From the NCBI GenBank assembly GCA_048213135.1, contig PS015205.1:15509-79508 (forward strand): a stretch of DNA of 64,000 bases, in the 5' to 3' direction. A model generated the notes under the pieces. That model ran no database searches. It worked only from the letters and a program-made list of their open reading frames with translations, and was not told the DNA's origin. Both the position numbers and the translations under genes were made by a program. Below are positions 21,276 through 49,639 of this stretch, piece by piece. Origin of the DNA: Reclinomonas americana ATCC 50394 (taxonomy: Eukaryota > Jakobida > Jakobea > Jakobida). Every line of letters starts with the position of its first letter. Within the stretch, counting starts at the first letter, position 1.

Positions 21276-24200
21276 TCACTGCAGCTCCAACGTAAACTGC
21301 CCACACGCCTCGCGTACGGCCCGCATCACACCAAGCACCTCCTGCGCTGTCGGCCGGTCGGGGCGCATGGTCATGCACCGCATGCCGATCTCGAACATTG
21401 GTTCAGCGATGCGTGGCGTCCACTCAATGCCGCCATCCACCATCTCCATGACGCGCAGCGACGCGGCACCGGAGCGATCCCACGTCACGGACCATCCCAC
21501 CACCATGGTTACTGGTTTGCCTGTGAGCAGCTGCACCAGCACAATGCCCATGCTGTACACGTCGTGTTCCGTCTGTGGTGTCCTCACACGCATCGCCATC
21601 GGGTCCATGTAATCGAGCGTGCCAGCGGCGGTTGTCGTCTGCGAGTTTGAGAAAAGGTGAGAGAGTGATGTGTGAACGAGGAGGAGGAAAAAGGAGGCAA
21701 GAAACCTTGCCGTCAACAATCGACCGTGCAATGCCAAAGTCACCGAGACATGCTTCGAAACGGTGATCGAGAAGCACATTGGAGGGCTTGATGTCACGGT
21801 GAACCACTTTGTTCTGCGAGGGAGGTGGTGGGTGAGCACACAATTACACCCGCAATTAAAGAGAAAACTAGAGAGTACTGATATGGCAACCCCAAGCCCA
21901 CTCTGCTCTCTGTATTTGCCTGCATGCATCTCTTAGCTCCCCAAGTTGCCCCTGCATCTTCAGATTTCGCTTTCTGTGCTTCATCATGGAAGTAGTTCCT
22001 TCTCCCTTTCTCTCCCTCTCTTAAGGCATCCGCAAACCTTGTGCAAGAACGCCACAGCCTCAGCCAGCCCGACACCAATCTGCACACGCTGCAACACAGA
22101 GAGCGGTGGACGACCGGCACGCGGCAACAGCAACAGATCTTCCAGGTTGGGAACCCTGGATGGTAGTAACAGTGAGACGCTGATGAAGAAAGGGAGAGGA
22201 GAGAAATGAGACACGCACTGCATAGCCTTGTAAACGAGACAGCGTGCCTTGTCGTCTCCCACCGAGTAGCCGACAAGGGGCACAATGCGACGATCACTCA
22301 GGCGACCGAGAGTGGCAACCTAGGATCCGGAGATGGCCACGAGATGAGGAGCAGCGGAGAGAAGGGAAGATTCAGGAGAGGAAGAGACACAAACCTCACT
22401 CTCGAACGACTCGACGGTCCAAGGTGCATCGGGATCGAGTACCTTGATGGCCACATGCGACTCCCGAAGCAGGGTGATGAAGACAGCACCCTGGCCACCC
22501 TCACCGACCTTCAAGCGTGGCGAGAAGGAGTCGGTGGCTTGCACAATCTCGGGCCACTGGAAGCGTTGCACCGAGATATCGACTGATCATGAACGACGCA
22601 ACATGAACGACGTGAGAAACGAGTTTCGAATTGCACCATGTGTGACGATGAAGACCTTGCGAAGCGAGAAGATCCTGCCGAAGCCGCAAAATGACATGTT
22701 TGCTTTCTTGTAGCTGTTGCTCCACAGCGGTCAGCTGAGTGGCAAAATCGTCCTTGTCGCGCATCGCCGCAGTCAGCTGGGACGCTAATTGATCTCGTTC
22801 GACTCGCAGCTGCGTGTTGCTCTGCTGCAGCTCAGAGTTGGTCCGTTGTAGCTGGGCATTCTTCTGCTGCTCTTCAGCCTCCCCTCGTTGTAGATCCGCG
22901 ACAGTTTGCTGCAGTCGGGCTACTCGTTGCTGCCCCTCGGTCCTGTTTTGTTGCAGCTCCGTGTTGGCTCGCTGCAACTGAACCACAATATCTTCGTGCT
23001 CTCGTTGCTGTCGGTCCCACTCTCTCTGCTGCCGTTCCCGTTCCTGTTGCGCAGCGGTGAGTTCGCGTTGAAGTCGGGCGTTGAGCGTGTCCTTTTCGGC
23101 AAGCTGGCGCGCCATGCTGTCGTCATCAGCTCTCTAGTGTGCATGAGAGACAGGAATCATAAGTACGATGCTGAGACAAGTGGTAATGAAGAGGGAGGGT
23201 ATTGACAGTCACCTGGCGCTGTGCTGCTGCATGTTTCAAAGGGGCATTCAACGACGCGAGAGAGAAACTCACAGTAAGCGACAACGAAAACGCGAGTCAA
23301 TCATTTGCTGAAAGTGGCAATGAGACAGCACCTGCTGCTGGCGATGGCGGTGGTGATTGAGCTTGAGATGGGGATCGCTGGTGCTGTTGAAGTCGACTTG
23401 GTGAGACAGCACCTCCTGCTGGCGATTGTGGTGGTGATTGAGCTCGAGATGGCGAGCGCTGGTATTGTTGATGTCGACTCGGTGAAGCGGGCTCGAGCTC
23501 GTCGAGATCCTGCAGCTCAAGACGTAGTGGCTCTGCAGCGTAGCGGTCAAGCAACTCGGCCACTTGCCGCTTGCCCTCCTCACGAGCCGACTGAGCGGCT
23601 GTCTTGCCCTTTTTGTTGACCATGGGAACGAGGTCCGGGAAGCGAGTGGCGAGGAGTCGCACAATTGCTTCGTGACCGTGCAGAGCGGCGAAATGCAGAG
23701 CAGTGCTCTGAGGACTGTTGGTGTGGTCATTGGTGACCGTCAGCGCCATCTCCGGCGAGCACCGGCGCTCATCGGCAAGCAGCCACTCCACCACTCGCAA
23801 ATGCCCGTTGTGGGCGGCCATCATCAATGGCGTCTGGCCGCCGTCGGTGACAATTGGTGCGAGTTGAGGCCCGACGCCGCTCTCCTCCCACAAGTACTCC
23901 AACACAGTGAGACGACCGTTCAAAGCGGCCTTGGCAAACGCCGAGCAGCCAATCTTATCCGTCTCATCTCTCAGCAGCAGAGTGTGTGCGCCCTCACGAG
24001 CCACCAGTTCGCGCAGAGCCTTCACATCTTCGTCTGCCCCTGTGGCTATCGGTGATGCTTGTTGCTGCTGCTGCTGCTGCTGCTGCTGTTGACCGGATGC
24101 AGATGGCTGCAGTTGCTGAGCAGCGAGGCGGTCGATCAAATCGGCCACGTCAGTGTGGCCCTGCTCACGCGCCATCTCCGTCGCCGTCTTGCTCTCCTTG

Positions 24201-24772
24201 TCGACCAAAGGAATGAGGTCGGGAAAGCGGGTGGCGAGGAGTCGCACAATGGCCTCGTGGCCTCTCCTGGCGGCCCAGTGCAGCGCAGTGTACTGCTGAC
24301 AAAAGCCAGTGTTATTCGTGACTGCACGAACCATCTCCGGCGGGCATCGGCTCTCGTCGGCAAGCAGCCACTCCACCACTCGCAGCTGCCCATCGGCCGC
24401 AGCCTCCATTAGCGGCGTCGTGCCACGGTCGGTGACCTTTTGTGCGAGCTGCGGCCCCACGCCACTCTTCTCCCACAAGTACTGCACCGCGGCGAGGTGG
24501 CCTTCGCGAGCGGCATAGTGGGATGCCGCGCAGCCTTGCTCATCCATCTCTTCCCTCTTCAGCAGAGTGAGAGCACTCTCACGAGCCACCAACTCGCGTA
24601 GCGCCTTTACATCGCCGTCTGCTCCCATTTGCCACGCTTTCACCCATCGCTTCTGCGAAGAAGCTTGTGAACGTGCACTGGTGTAAAGTTGAGAGCTGTG
24701 CAACGCAACACAACGAAATAGCGCCGTGTGGACGTACCTTCCACGGTCACCGCGCACCGAACCTGCACCCAT
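21276..24772 (-). CDS. Ankyrin repeat / coiled-coil / IRAK-Pelle-like Ser/Thr kinase
   Basis: Exons 24772-23332, 23226-23213 (14 nt), 23133-22656, 22582-22395, 22319-22219, 22155-22038, 21813-21706 and 21638-21276 close in phase: 936 residues, or 922 if an in-frame 42-base stretch starting GTACGT near the beginning is an intron. Two ankyrin blocks (each with [38 protein letters not shown]) flank a polyglutamine run; a Ser/Pro/Gln repeat region follows, then about 140 residues of Gln/Glu-rich coiled coil, then a kinase domain: glycine loop [44 protein letters not shown] and [17 protein letters not shown]. All catalytic residues are present. The kinase pattern is that of the IRAK/Pelle/plant receptor-like group. 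Likely role: soluble signalling kinase with ankyrin-mediated recognition (inference). Confidence 0.9.
24059..24091 (-). repeat. CAG/CTG repeat encoding polyglutamine
   Basis: Nearly pure GCT on the plus strand encodes about 11 Gln between the two ankyrin blocks of the ankyrin kinase. It is in frame and likely a length-variable linker. Confidence 0.95.
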
Positions 24773-24985
24773 TCCACACACTCAATCGCAATGGCGGACA
24801 ATGAGTGCTGTATCGATATTGAGGTAGAATGGCAAGCAATCTCCTTAGCAAGTCTCCACGTCGTCGGGAGAGATCAGCGTAAAGCACGTAGACAGCGATC
24901 AGAAGCAAGAGTCGCTGAGGACGACTCGGAAGAAAGGACTTGGGAAGGACTTGCATGTCCTGGCCACGAACGTCGAGAGTGTGGC
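24773..24985. promoter_or_regulatory. Compact divergent promoter between the ankyrin kinase and the TKL kinase
   Basis: Only 213 bases separate the two start codons of divergently transcribed kinase genes. The interval is non-repetitive, unlike most intergenic DNA here, and must carry both promoters if both starts are right. No TATA-like element is obvious. Confidence 0.55.
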
Positions 24986-37627
<12,642 letters not shown>

Positions 37628-38255
37628 AGGGGGGGGTGAATGATTGATATGACAAAGGACAAGGTGTTGCGGGTGAGCGAGCGTGCACTGCCGTGGGCGT
37701 GGATGTGTAGTTCGCTGTTGCTGCTTGTCGAGAAATGGGAAGAAAGCGAAGGTGGGGTAAGCGCACGAGAAGCAAAAGAAGGAGAAGGAAGAATAAACAA
37801 CATGCTAGAGGGTGGAGGAGCCAGAAGTGGAGGATGTGGAGGAGGGGAAGATGATTGTGACAGAAAACAGGGAAGAAGAATACGAAGAATAACGAGGAAA
37901 GAAGGAGAAGATGAAGACGATACCGCTTGAGATTGAGACAGAAAATAGATAACACGCCATACGGCGAGAAAGTGGAGGATAAGGAGGAGGAGGAGATGAT
38001 GATAATGATTGAAAACAAGGAAATACGTGATGGAGAAAGGTTTGAGTCCCTACAACCAACAGCACCATCAAGCATCGACTGCAAAGGACAGAGAGTATGT
38101 CTCCCAGCATGGACACAAAGCTCGACTTGAGATGACTGAGAGTTGTGTGCACAGCTGTAAACGGAAACACAAGACTTGAGTGTCGAGAGCACGTGTATTT
38201 TGGATGACGAACGAGAGAGACGCGATTGGGATTGACAGTTCAGGAGAAGCACGCT
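37628..38255. other. Convergent intergenic region between TKL kinase and ADH5
   Basis: The interval of 628 bases is GA-rich and should contain both 3' untranslated regions. I see no open frame with family resemblance and no RNA gene. Confidence 0.65.
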
Positions 38256-42359
<4,104 letters not shown>

Positions 42360-43155
42360 TGTGTGTGCGCGCGCGCTCTCTCACTCCTCTGCAATCTCGG
42401 AAATGTGAGTGTTCGGTTGTCCTGCAAAGTGCGGAGGGGAGGGAGGGGAACTGTCGTCAGCGGAACAGCATAGTACAGTCAGTGTGAATTGTGCTGGCAT
42501 CTGCGCGCTCTGAACGAGTCTCTCACTCGCGTCTGGAATGCAAGTGTTCGAATGTCCTGCAGCTGTGGTGGCGAGGAATGGAGTGCCAGTCAGTGCCTGT
42601 GCTCCAGATGCCACCTTGAAACGCGTCATATCTATGCTTGTCATGAGCCGTGGCCATGGTTTCTCTTGCAGAAAAAAAACGCCAGCATTTGCCACCTCGA
42701 TTTTTCTCGTTTTTTTACGTGTTGCGTGCTCACTCGATGATGATCATCATGCAGCTGCGTTGCTCTTGATCAGTAAAGTTGTTGTTGCATGCGCAACCAC
42801 GCGTGCACGGTTGCACCTTCGCGTCGACGTCGCGATCGGGACAACTCGCAAGGAACCCTGTTCTGCAGCTGCAGAAAAACAATAGCTGCAGCTACACTTA
42901 TACAAACAGCAACACAGGTGCATGATGATCTCCGTCTTGAGGGAGCACCATGGCCAGAAATGGCAAAACGTCGACGTCGACGAAAAACATTGAACAACTG
43001 AAAAAAAAAGGGCCGACATGTCGCTTCTCTGGCGTTCTGCTAGTGAAGGAGCCTTGTATCCTCCACCAGCAGTGTTATCCACTTGTCGTGTTTTCAGTGC
43101 GAACTTCGCAAGCGTTTTTCCGGACTTGTAAGGTTTTCTTTTTTGGAGAGCGCAA
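42360..43155. promoter_or_regulatory. Divergent promoter region of ADH5 and the DUF486 gene
   Basis: A 796-base interval between two divergent starts. It holds two GACGTC palindromes embedded in longer GTCGACGTCG-type words (42823-42835 and 42968-42982) and a short imperfect duplication (around 42400-42426 and 42540-42562, sharing GTGTTCG and TGTCCTGCA). The GACGTC words resemble the core of CRE/bZIP sites. Function is inferred from position. Confidence 0.45.
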
Positions 43156-44911
43156 ATGGCCTTTCCCACTTGGCTGTTCACAGTCGGCTTGCTGCTGTGC
43201 TCCAATGGTGATTGCAAACTCACTTGCTCTCTCTCTTTCTTTTGTTGCTCACGCTTTTCGCGCACAGTGGCAATGACCTTTGCGTGGTATATGCATCTCA
43301 AGGTGCGATGTGCTCTGTGTGTGCATTCTTGCAAGGAAACAAGCGCTCACTCTCTCTCTCTCTCTGTGCATTTGTGATTGTTGCGATCGCTGTCTGCATC
43401 GCATCTTAACTCCTCTCCTTCCCTGTCTCCTTTGCCTCCTTTGCCCTCCTGTCTCTCTCTCTCTCTCTCTNNNNNNNNNNNNNNNNNNNNGTCTCTGCTG
43501 TCGATGACTGATGCAATCGCTGTTTCGCTTTTCTCTTCTCTCCTGCATTCTCACTCTCTCGTTGTCGCTCTTGTGACTGTTTTCTCTCTTCTTCCCTTTC
43601 TCTCTCTCTCTCTCCTTTCCCTTCCTCTCTCCTTTCGCTCGTCATTGCTGCGTTGCGATCGCTGTTGAATGTGATCGCTCGCTCTCAACCCCGGCCTCTT
43701 CTTTTCATCACTGTCTCTGCTGCTGTCGCTGTTGATCGCGATCGATCTTTTTCTCGCTGCCTGTTTCTTGCCCCTCTCTCCCTCATCCTCCCTCTTCCTC
43801 TCTCCTCCCTCTCCCCCTCCTTTCCCTTTCTCTCTCCTTTCGCTCTGTCATTGCTGCGTTGCAAATCACTGTTGACTGCGATCGCTCACTCTCCTTTTCC
43901 TCAACCCCGGCCTCTTCTCTTCATCACTGTCTCTGCTGCTCTTGATGTTGATCGCGATCGGTCAATCTCTCTCCTTCTCACTCAAACCTCTTCTCTTCCT
44001 CTGCATCTCTGTTTTCTGTCTTTGTTGCGATCGCTCCTTCTCTTATCCTCTTTGCTCTCTTCCCATCTTCTTCTGTGTCTCTGTTGCGATTGTTGTGGAT
44101 CGCGATCGCTGCCCCTCTCCATCTTCCTCCCTTTCTCCCTCTCCCTCTCTCTCTGTCTTCCTTTCCGTTTCCCTTCTCGGAATCTCGATCACAGATGCCC
44201 AGTTGGCCGCTGTGGATGGCGATTGTCATCTCTTGGCTGATCGCCTTCATAGAAGTTGCGATACTCCCCCCATTGTGCGCCTTGCGATCACGCTCTTCCT
44301 CGCCCTCTTTTTTGTCTTTGCGCAGTATGTGATGCAGGTCCGTTCTCCCGCCCTCGTGTCTGCAGCACCTGCTGCACTCACCACTTCAATGCACAGGTGC
44401 CTGCCAATCGTTACGGACACGTCTCGCAAGGAGGCCCGTTCACTGCGCCGCAGCTGAAGGTTTCTATTGCCTCCACGTCCCTCTCCTTTCGCCTGCCCTC
44501 ATGCCCGCCGCTGCAGATCATTCAAGAGGCCATCAGCTTGACTGTGTTTGGCGTCTTCAACGCCGTGGTGCTGAAGGAGAAGCTCCGCTGGCAGGATCTG
44601 GTGGCCTTTGTGTTGCGTGCATCACTCGCTCTGTGCGCATCAGCGCTGCCCTTGCTCATCCTCCATCGCACAGCTTGATCCTGGCCGGCGTCGCCATTGC
44701 CATGTTCACGCGCTCGTCGTCGGAGGATGTGACGCCGGTGACGCCGCCGGTGAACGAGACAGCGGTGCCGGCGGAGGCGCTGCCGGGCGTCGACGGCGAG
44801 GGCGACATTGAGTTGATGCAGCTGCGATTAAGCGATTCGGCGGCGGCCGAGGAGGGAGAGGGTGGTGGGGAGGAGGAAATGCCGCCAAAGGTGGTCGAGG
44901 CGGTCAAGTGA
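43156..44911 (+). CDS. DUF486 (COG3169) family small membrane protein with acidic C-terminal extension
   Basis: Seven exons: 43156-43207, 43268-43302, 44195-44254, 44326-44337 (12 nt), 44397-44459, 44517-44611, 44674-44911; 555 nt, 184 residues. The four hydrophobic helices and the phrases AMTFAWYMHLK, WMAIVISWLIAFIEY, VMQVPANRYGH and QLKIIQEAISLTVFGVFN match DUF486, a family of about 110-residue membrane proteins found mainly in bacteria and related to the drug/metabolite transporter fold. The match to VPANR across exons 4 and 5 confirms the 12-nt exon. About 60 residues rich in Glu, Val, Pro and Ala follow the last helix and are not part of the bacterial family; they are probably a cytosolic tail. 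Substrate unknown. Two donors are GTTGCG (44255, 44612). Confidence 0.9.
43379..44110 (+). repeat. Intronic repeat array with GCGATCGC / GATCGCGATC palindromes and a 20-N gap
   Basis: Two long units (about 43645-43750 and 43850-43965) share TGCGTTGC, CAACCCCGGCCTCTTC, TTCATCACTGTCTCTGCTGCT and GTTGATCGCGATCG. GCGATCGC or GATCGCGATC also occurs near 43382, 43654, 43878, 44025 and 44098. The array fills intron 2 of the DUF486 gene (43303-44194); gap at 43471-43490. Confidence 0.85.
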
Positions 44912-45012
44912 AAAATGTCGTGAGCTCCGCGCACATTCATTTTTTTGCGGTTTACACACACACACACACACAAGGCGGGGGAGGGGAAAATGACAATGGG
45001 TGAGCGAGTTGC
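44912..45012. other. Short convergent intergenic region with (AC)n
   Basis: Only 101 bases separate the stop codons of the DUF486 gene and the MAPKK-like gene. It contains about ten AC dinucleotides at 44953-44972. The two 3' untranslated regions must be very short or overlap as antisense. Confidence 0.75.
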
Positions 45013-48000
45013 TCACGGTGCCGCGCAAAAGGCACCCAGGTCGGTGTCGCTCTCGGCGGCCTCGTCGACGAAGGGGTGGCCCTGTGACGTAAGGAGAAGG
45101 GGAAGAGTGGTGAGGGGAAGGGGAAAGGAGAAGGGAGGAAGGGGGGAAAGGGAAAGGGGAGGAAGGGGGAAGGGGGAAGGGGTAAGAAGGGAGAAGGGGG
45201 GCGAGGAAGAAGGGAAAGGAGGAAGAAGGGGGGCAAGGGAGAAGGTGGACGAGGGAGACCGGGACGAGGGAGAAGGGGGGAAAGGGCAAGAAGGGAAAGG
45301 GAAATGAAGAGGGGAGCGAGGGAGAATGGGGAGGAGGGAAAGGGGGGCGAGGAAGAAGGGGGACGAGGGAGAGGAGAAAGAAGAGAGACTGAGATGGCTA
45401 TGCTGCATCTCGAGTGTGTACAGCATTTCCCATGTCCAGACTCACAACTGAATCGAGAGAACTGGAGAGGTATAATAGCATTGCAGCAAATCATGCACAC
45501 AGCTAGTCGCTCAATATGTCCATTTCGCTCTCTTTCTCTCTCAGCACACGAGAATAGCGACAGAGTGGAGAGAAGAGAGCGCTGCTGATTCTTCGACATC
45601 TCTGTCACACTGCACATTCGAAGCAATTGCATTGGGCCGAACAGCTCAAGTCCCTCTCAATATGGAAAGAACACAGAGCCAGCAAACATGACGAGAACGA
45701 AGCAGCAATCCGCGACTGAACCCCACAAGAGCTCTCCTCCCGTTTTCAACTCTTCAACACACTCAAGGTGTTATGAAACTCAGACGCAACAAGCAATTCC
45801 TCGGCACTCGGTCGTGATGTTGGGTCCTTGTCGAGGCTATTTGACGAAGAAAGTGAGAACGGGGATGGAAGTGACTCCTTCTCTCTCACACTCACACACG
45901 CACACCTTCCCCCTATCTTTCACACTCGACTCCTTCGTCTCTCGTTCTTTGTCACGGTCTGTGTCTGCTTCGATCCCTCGTTCTTTCTCTCTTTCTCTCT
46001 CTCTCACACAAACACACACGCAGACATGCACACTCTCATCTCTTGCTCTCTGTTGCAATCGCTGTCTGTCTCGATCACTCGCTCTTTCTCTGCTTCTCTC
46101 AAACGCGCGCTTATCTCTCACACACGCAGACACACTGTCTCTCATCTCTCGTTTTGTGTCGCAGTCGCTGTCTCGAACTCTGTGTCTTTCCCCATCTTTT
46201 TTAATGCAATCGCTGTCGGTCTGTCACTCGTGCTCCCTATTCCCCACTCTCGTACTCTACTTGCCTAAGGCCTATTCCGCACCACGATCGCTGTCCGCCG
46301 CAATACTCCTTCTTATCACTCACGAGCGCTGTTCATCGTAACCCCTCTTCAATCTCTGTCTTTTCCTCTTTCTCACCCTCGTCCCTCTCTCTCCCTCCTT
46401 TCCCTCTCTCTCTCCCTTTCCCTCTCTCTCCCTTCCCCTTACACCTATCCCTTCTCCTGTCTCACCAATCCGACACAAAATTGATGAAATCCTCCGAAAA
46501 CTGCGTGCGATCAATCTGCCGCAGCGGATCCGAGTGCAAAATATCGCCAATCAGCTGCATCATGTTGGCGTGCGGCTGGCCGGCGGCGAACGGGAAGCGG
46601 CCAGTGGCGCACTCCACCATCACCAGGCCCAGTGACCAAATGTCGGCGTTGAAGGAGTGCGGGTGGAGCGAGGTGATGCGCTCGGGCTGTCACACGCGAG
46701 AGAGTAAATAAGGGGAAGGAGGGGGACAATCACGGAGAGGGAGGGAGAGGAGCACGCACCGACATGTACGCCGGCGAGCCGACAAAGGTCTTGGCGTCGC
46801 TGAGCGAGTTGGCCATGCGGCCGTACGCCGCCGCGTCGGCAATTTTCACCTCGCCGCGGCTGTTGATGAGGATGTTGCCGGGTTTGATGTCGCGGTGGAT
46901 GATTTGTCGTTCCTTGTGGAGGTGCTCGAGGCCGCGAAGGACCTGTGTGGAGGGCAAGGATTAGAATCGGGGAAGGAGGGTGGAAAGGGAATGGGGAAGG
47001 GGGACGTACTCCGAGTGCGATCTTGCCGATGACTGCGAGGGGGAGGGCGGAGGAGGGAAGGGATGAGTGGAAGGAAGGGAAGGAAGAAGAGAAGGGGAAT
47101 GCAGGAGGCGAGAGTTAGTCCATGATGCTGAAGGAGGAGGAAGATGTGGCGCGCAAGATGAGGACGGTGTCTTCAATGCTGCAAAAGGAGGAGGACGAGA
47201 TAAATGCAAGAGGCGGAAGGAGTCCACAACAGTAGAAGAGGAGGAAGAGGGAGGAGACGCAAGGCGTGGAAAGAGTTCTTGACATTCGAGAAGGAAGTGG
47301 AGAGGCGAAGCAGACCTCGGAATGGAAAGCAGGAAGAAGAGGCAAAACAAGAAGCGGAATGAGACTCCAACACTGGAGGAGGAAGGGAAGGTGAACGGGA
47401 AAACAGGTGAACGCAAGAGGCGTCATGAGTCAACGATGTTGAAGCAGGAGGAGGAGAAGGAGGCGACGTCCAAGGAAGAAAGAATACTCGTCACTTGAAG
47501 AGGACGAAGAAGAGGTGAACGCAACAGGTGGAAGGAGTCCTCAGATTCGAACAGCAGAAGCAGAGACAAACACAAGCAGCGAAAGGAGTAACGAAATAGG
47601 AGGAGGAAGTGAAGGTGAACGAACAAGGTGTTAGGTGACGTCAGTATTGGGAGCGGAAAAAAGGTCAACGCAAGAGGCGTAATGAGTCCATGGTGTTGAA
47701 GCAGGAGGAGGACGAGGCGACGTCAAAGGCGGAAAGAAAACTCGTCATTTGAAGAGGCGGAAGGAGTCTTTGAAGAGGAGAAAGTAGAGAAGGTGAATGC
47801 AAGAGGCGAAAAGAGTCACCAAACAGGAGGTGAACAAAAGAAGCAGAAGGCATCTTCCGCATTGAACGATGCGGAGTACGAGGTGGAGGCAAGAGGCGAG
47901 AGGAGAAAATGATATTAGAAGAGGAGAGGCGGTAGGAGATCTTCCTGTTCTGGTCCATATTCGCATTTGTCCTCTACTTCTATCTCTCTCCCTCTCTCAC

Positions 48001-49039
48001 ACACACTTTCTCTCTCTCTCTCTGTATCTCTCTCTTTCTCTCTCTTTTTCTCGCTGATTCACACACACTCACTGTAGTTCTCCCATACTCTGTACATACC
48101 GTCCTGTGACAGCTTGCCGCCCTTCTTCTTCAACAAATCCTTCAGGCTGTGGCAATCCATGTACTCGGTGACGAACCTGTTAATACAGCGATACGTGAAG
48201 ACATGCAGCAGGCGGGCTATGACAATGTCGCTCCACATCACCAGAGCAAGTGATCCCTGCGCGCACGAAAACACCGTGTCAGCTCAGTGCGCGAGCGGAA
48301 GGAATAGACGGGCGGACGCAACTTGTAGAATACGCCCTTGAAGGAGACGACGTTGGGGTGGTGGGTGCCTTGGATCTCGGCCAGCTTGTCGAGAATGGGT
48401 CGCGCGTCGTCGAGGGCGACGGGGACCTGCGTGGAGGGGAAGGAGGAAGGGAGAGGGGGAAGGGGGAGGGCGAGGGGAGAGGGGAGAGGGGGTGAGGGGG
48501 AAGGGGAGAGGGGGAAGGGGAGAGGGAGGAGGGGTGAGGGGAGAGGGGGAGGTTGAGGGGCGAAGTGAAAGGGGGAGTGGAGACAAGGAGGGCGAGGAGA
48601 CAAGGAGACAAAGAGGGCAAGGAGACAAGGAGGGCAAGGAGACAAGGAAAGTGAGGAGACAAGGAGCGCGAAGAGACAAGGAGGGAGTGAGAGCACGGAG
48701 GCAGAGGGCGAGGGAGGCAGGCAGAGTCCAGAGAAGAGACAGACGAAGCACAGCAAGCAACAGGAGATGAAGGAAGCTAGCAGGCAGACTGGATACACAA
48801 GAATGGAATGCGATGAATTAGAAAGAGGGGCGACGCTTCGCGCAGACGCTGGTGTGTGTGAGGCGGGAGGCAAGGAGCATGAGAGCAATATGAAGAAGAA
48901 CAAAGGAGCGAGAAAGACAGCGAGTTGTCTCTCTCATTGTCTCGCTCAGCGCAACTTGCTTGACCGCCACAATCTCATCCGTGTCCAAGTTTCGCGCACG
49001 ATGCACACGCGCTGCACTCGCATCCTCCGGAGAAGAAAC
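45013..49039 (-). CDS. MAPKK (STE7)-like protein kinase with degenerate glycine loop and DFG motif; 5' end not found
   Basis: Exons 49039-48956, 48426-48323, 48257-48243 (15 nt), 48176-48100, 47032-47010 (23 nt), 46942-46760, 46686-46466, 45836-45791 and 45081-45013 close in phase: 273 residues plus a missing start. Subdomains: DEIVAVKQ, HPNVVSFKGVFY, FVTEYMDCHSLKDLL, VLRGLEHLHKERQIIHRDIKPGNIL, KTFVGSPAYMSPER, NADIWSLGLVMVECATGRFPF and LDKDPTSRPSAEELLGHPF. The SPAYMSPER and MANSLSDAKTF stretch and EYMD hinge are typical of MAP kinase kinases, which phosphorylate MAP kinases on Thr and Tyr. Two motifs are abnormal: the glycine loop position reads SPEDASAARV, and DFG reads DAA in KIADAAAYGRM. 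The VAVK lysine, the HRD loop and DFG Asp remain. It may be a pseudokinase or an atypical active kinase. The start exon should lie upstream of 49040, before or beyond the gap at 50289-50724. Confidence 0.85.
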
Positions 49040-49591
49040 CTGTGGAAAAACAAACTCAATCAATACGCGCCACTCTCGCACGCACAATGACTTGGGCGGC
49101 ACAATGATCGATCAGCTATCTGTCTCTTGTTTCGCCTCCTCTCATGTACGCACAAACGAACAGTCTTCATTATGGGAGGAGAAAAAAGAACGACTTGTCA
49201 AAGCGAATTGATAAGGAGGAGAATGTGGTGTAAGTGAGAGTGTTAGCAAGGGAGGCAGACAAGAACAGTTTGTTAACAAGTCTTGTGCAAGTTGAAGAGA
49301 CAGACGTGCGTGCGTGCGTGTGTGTGTGTTCTCAAGGGAGGCAGGGAGGCAGACAAGAACTTGAAAGGGATAGAGAAAGAGAGAGAGCGTGTTTGAGTGC
49401 TTGCAAGGGAGGCAGGGAGGCAGACAACGCTGTCAATGCCTGCTTTGCAAGATCAAGAGAAGCACGAGAGAGAGAGAGAGAGTGTGTGTGTGTGTGTGTG
49501 TGTTTGCTTGCACGTGAGGCAACTTCTTGCAAGCTCTATCTCTCTCTCACACACGTGCAAATGACTGTGCGTATGCGAGAGAAAGAAAGAA

Positions 49592-49639
<48 letters not shown>

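Noticed and set aside
49040-49102. Frame starting at a GTG (PPKSLCVREWRVLIEF) as the N-terminus of the MAPKK-like kinase
   Set aside because: There is no ATG, and the exon has a clean acceptor at 49040, so this stretch is intron. The true start remains unknown.
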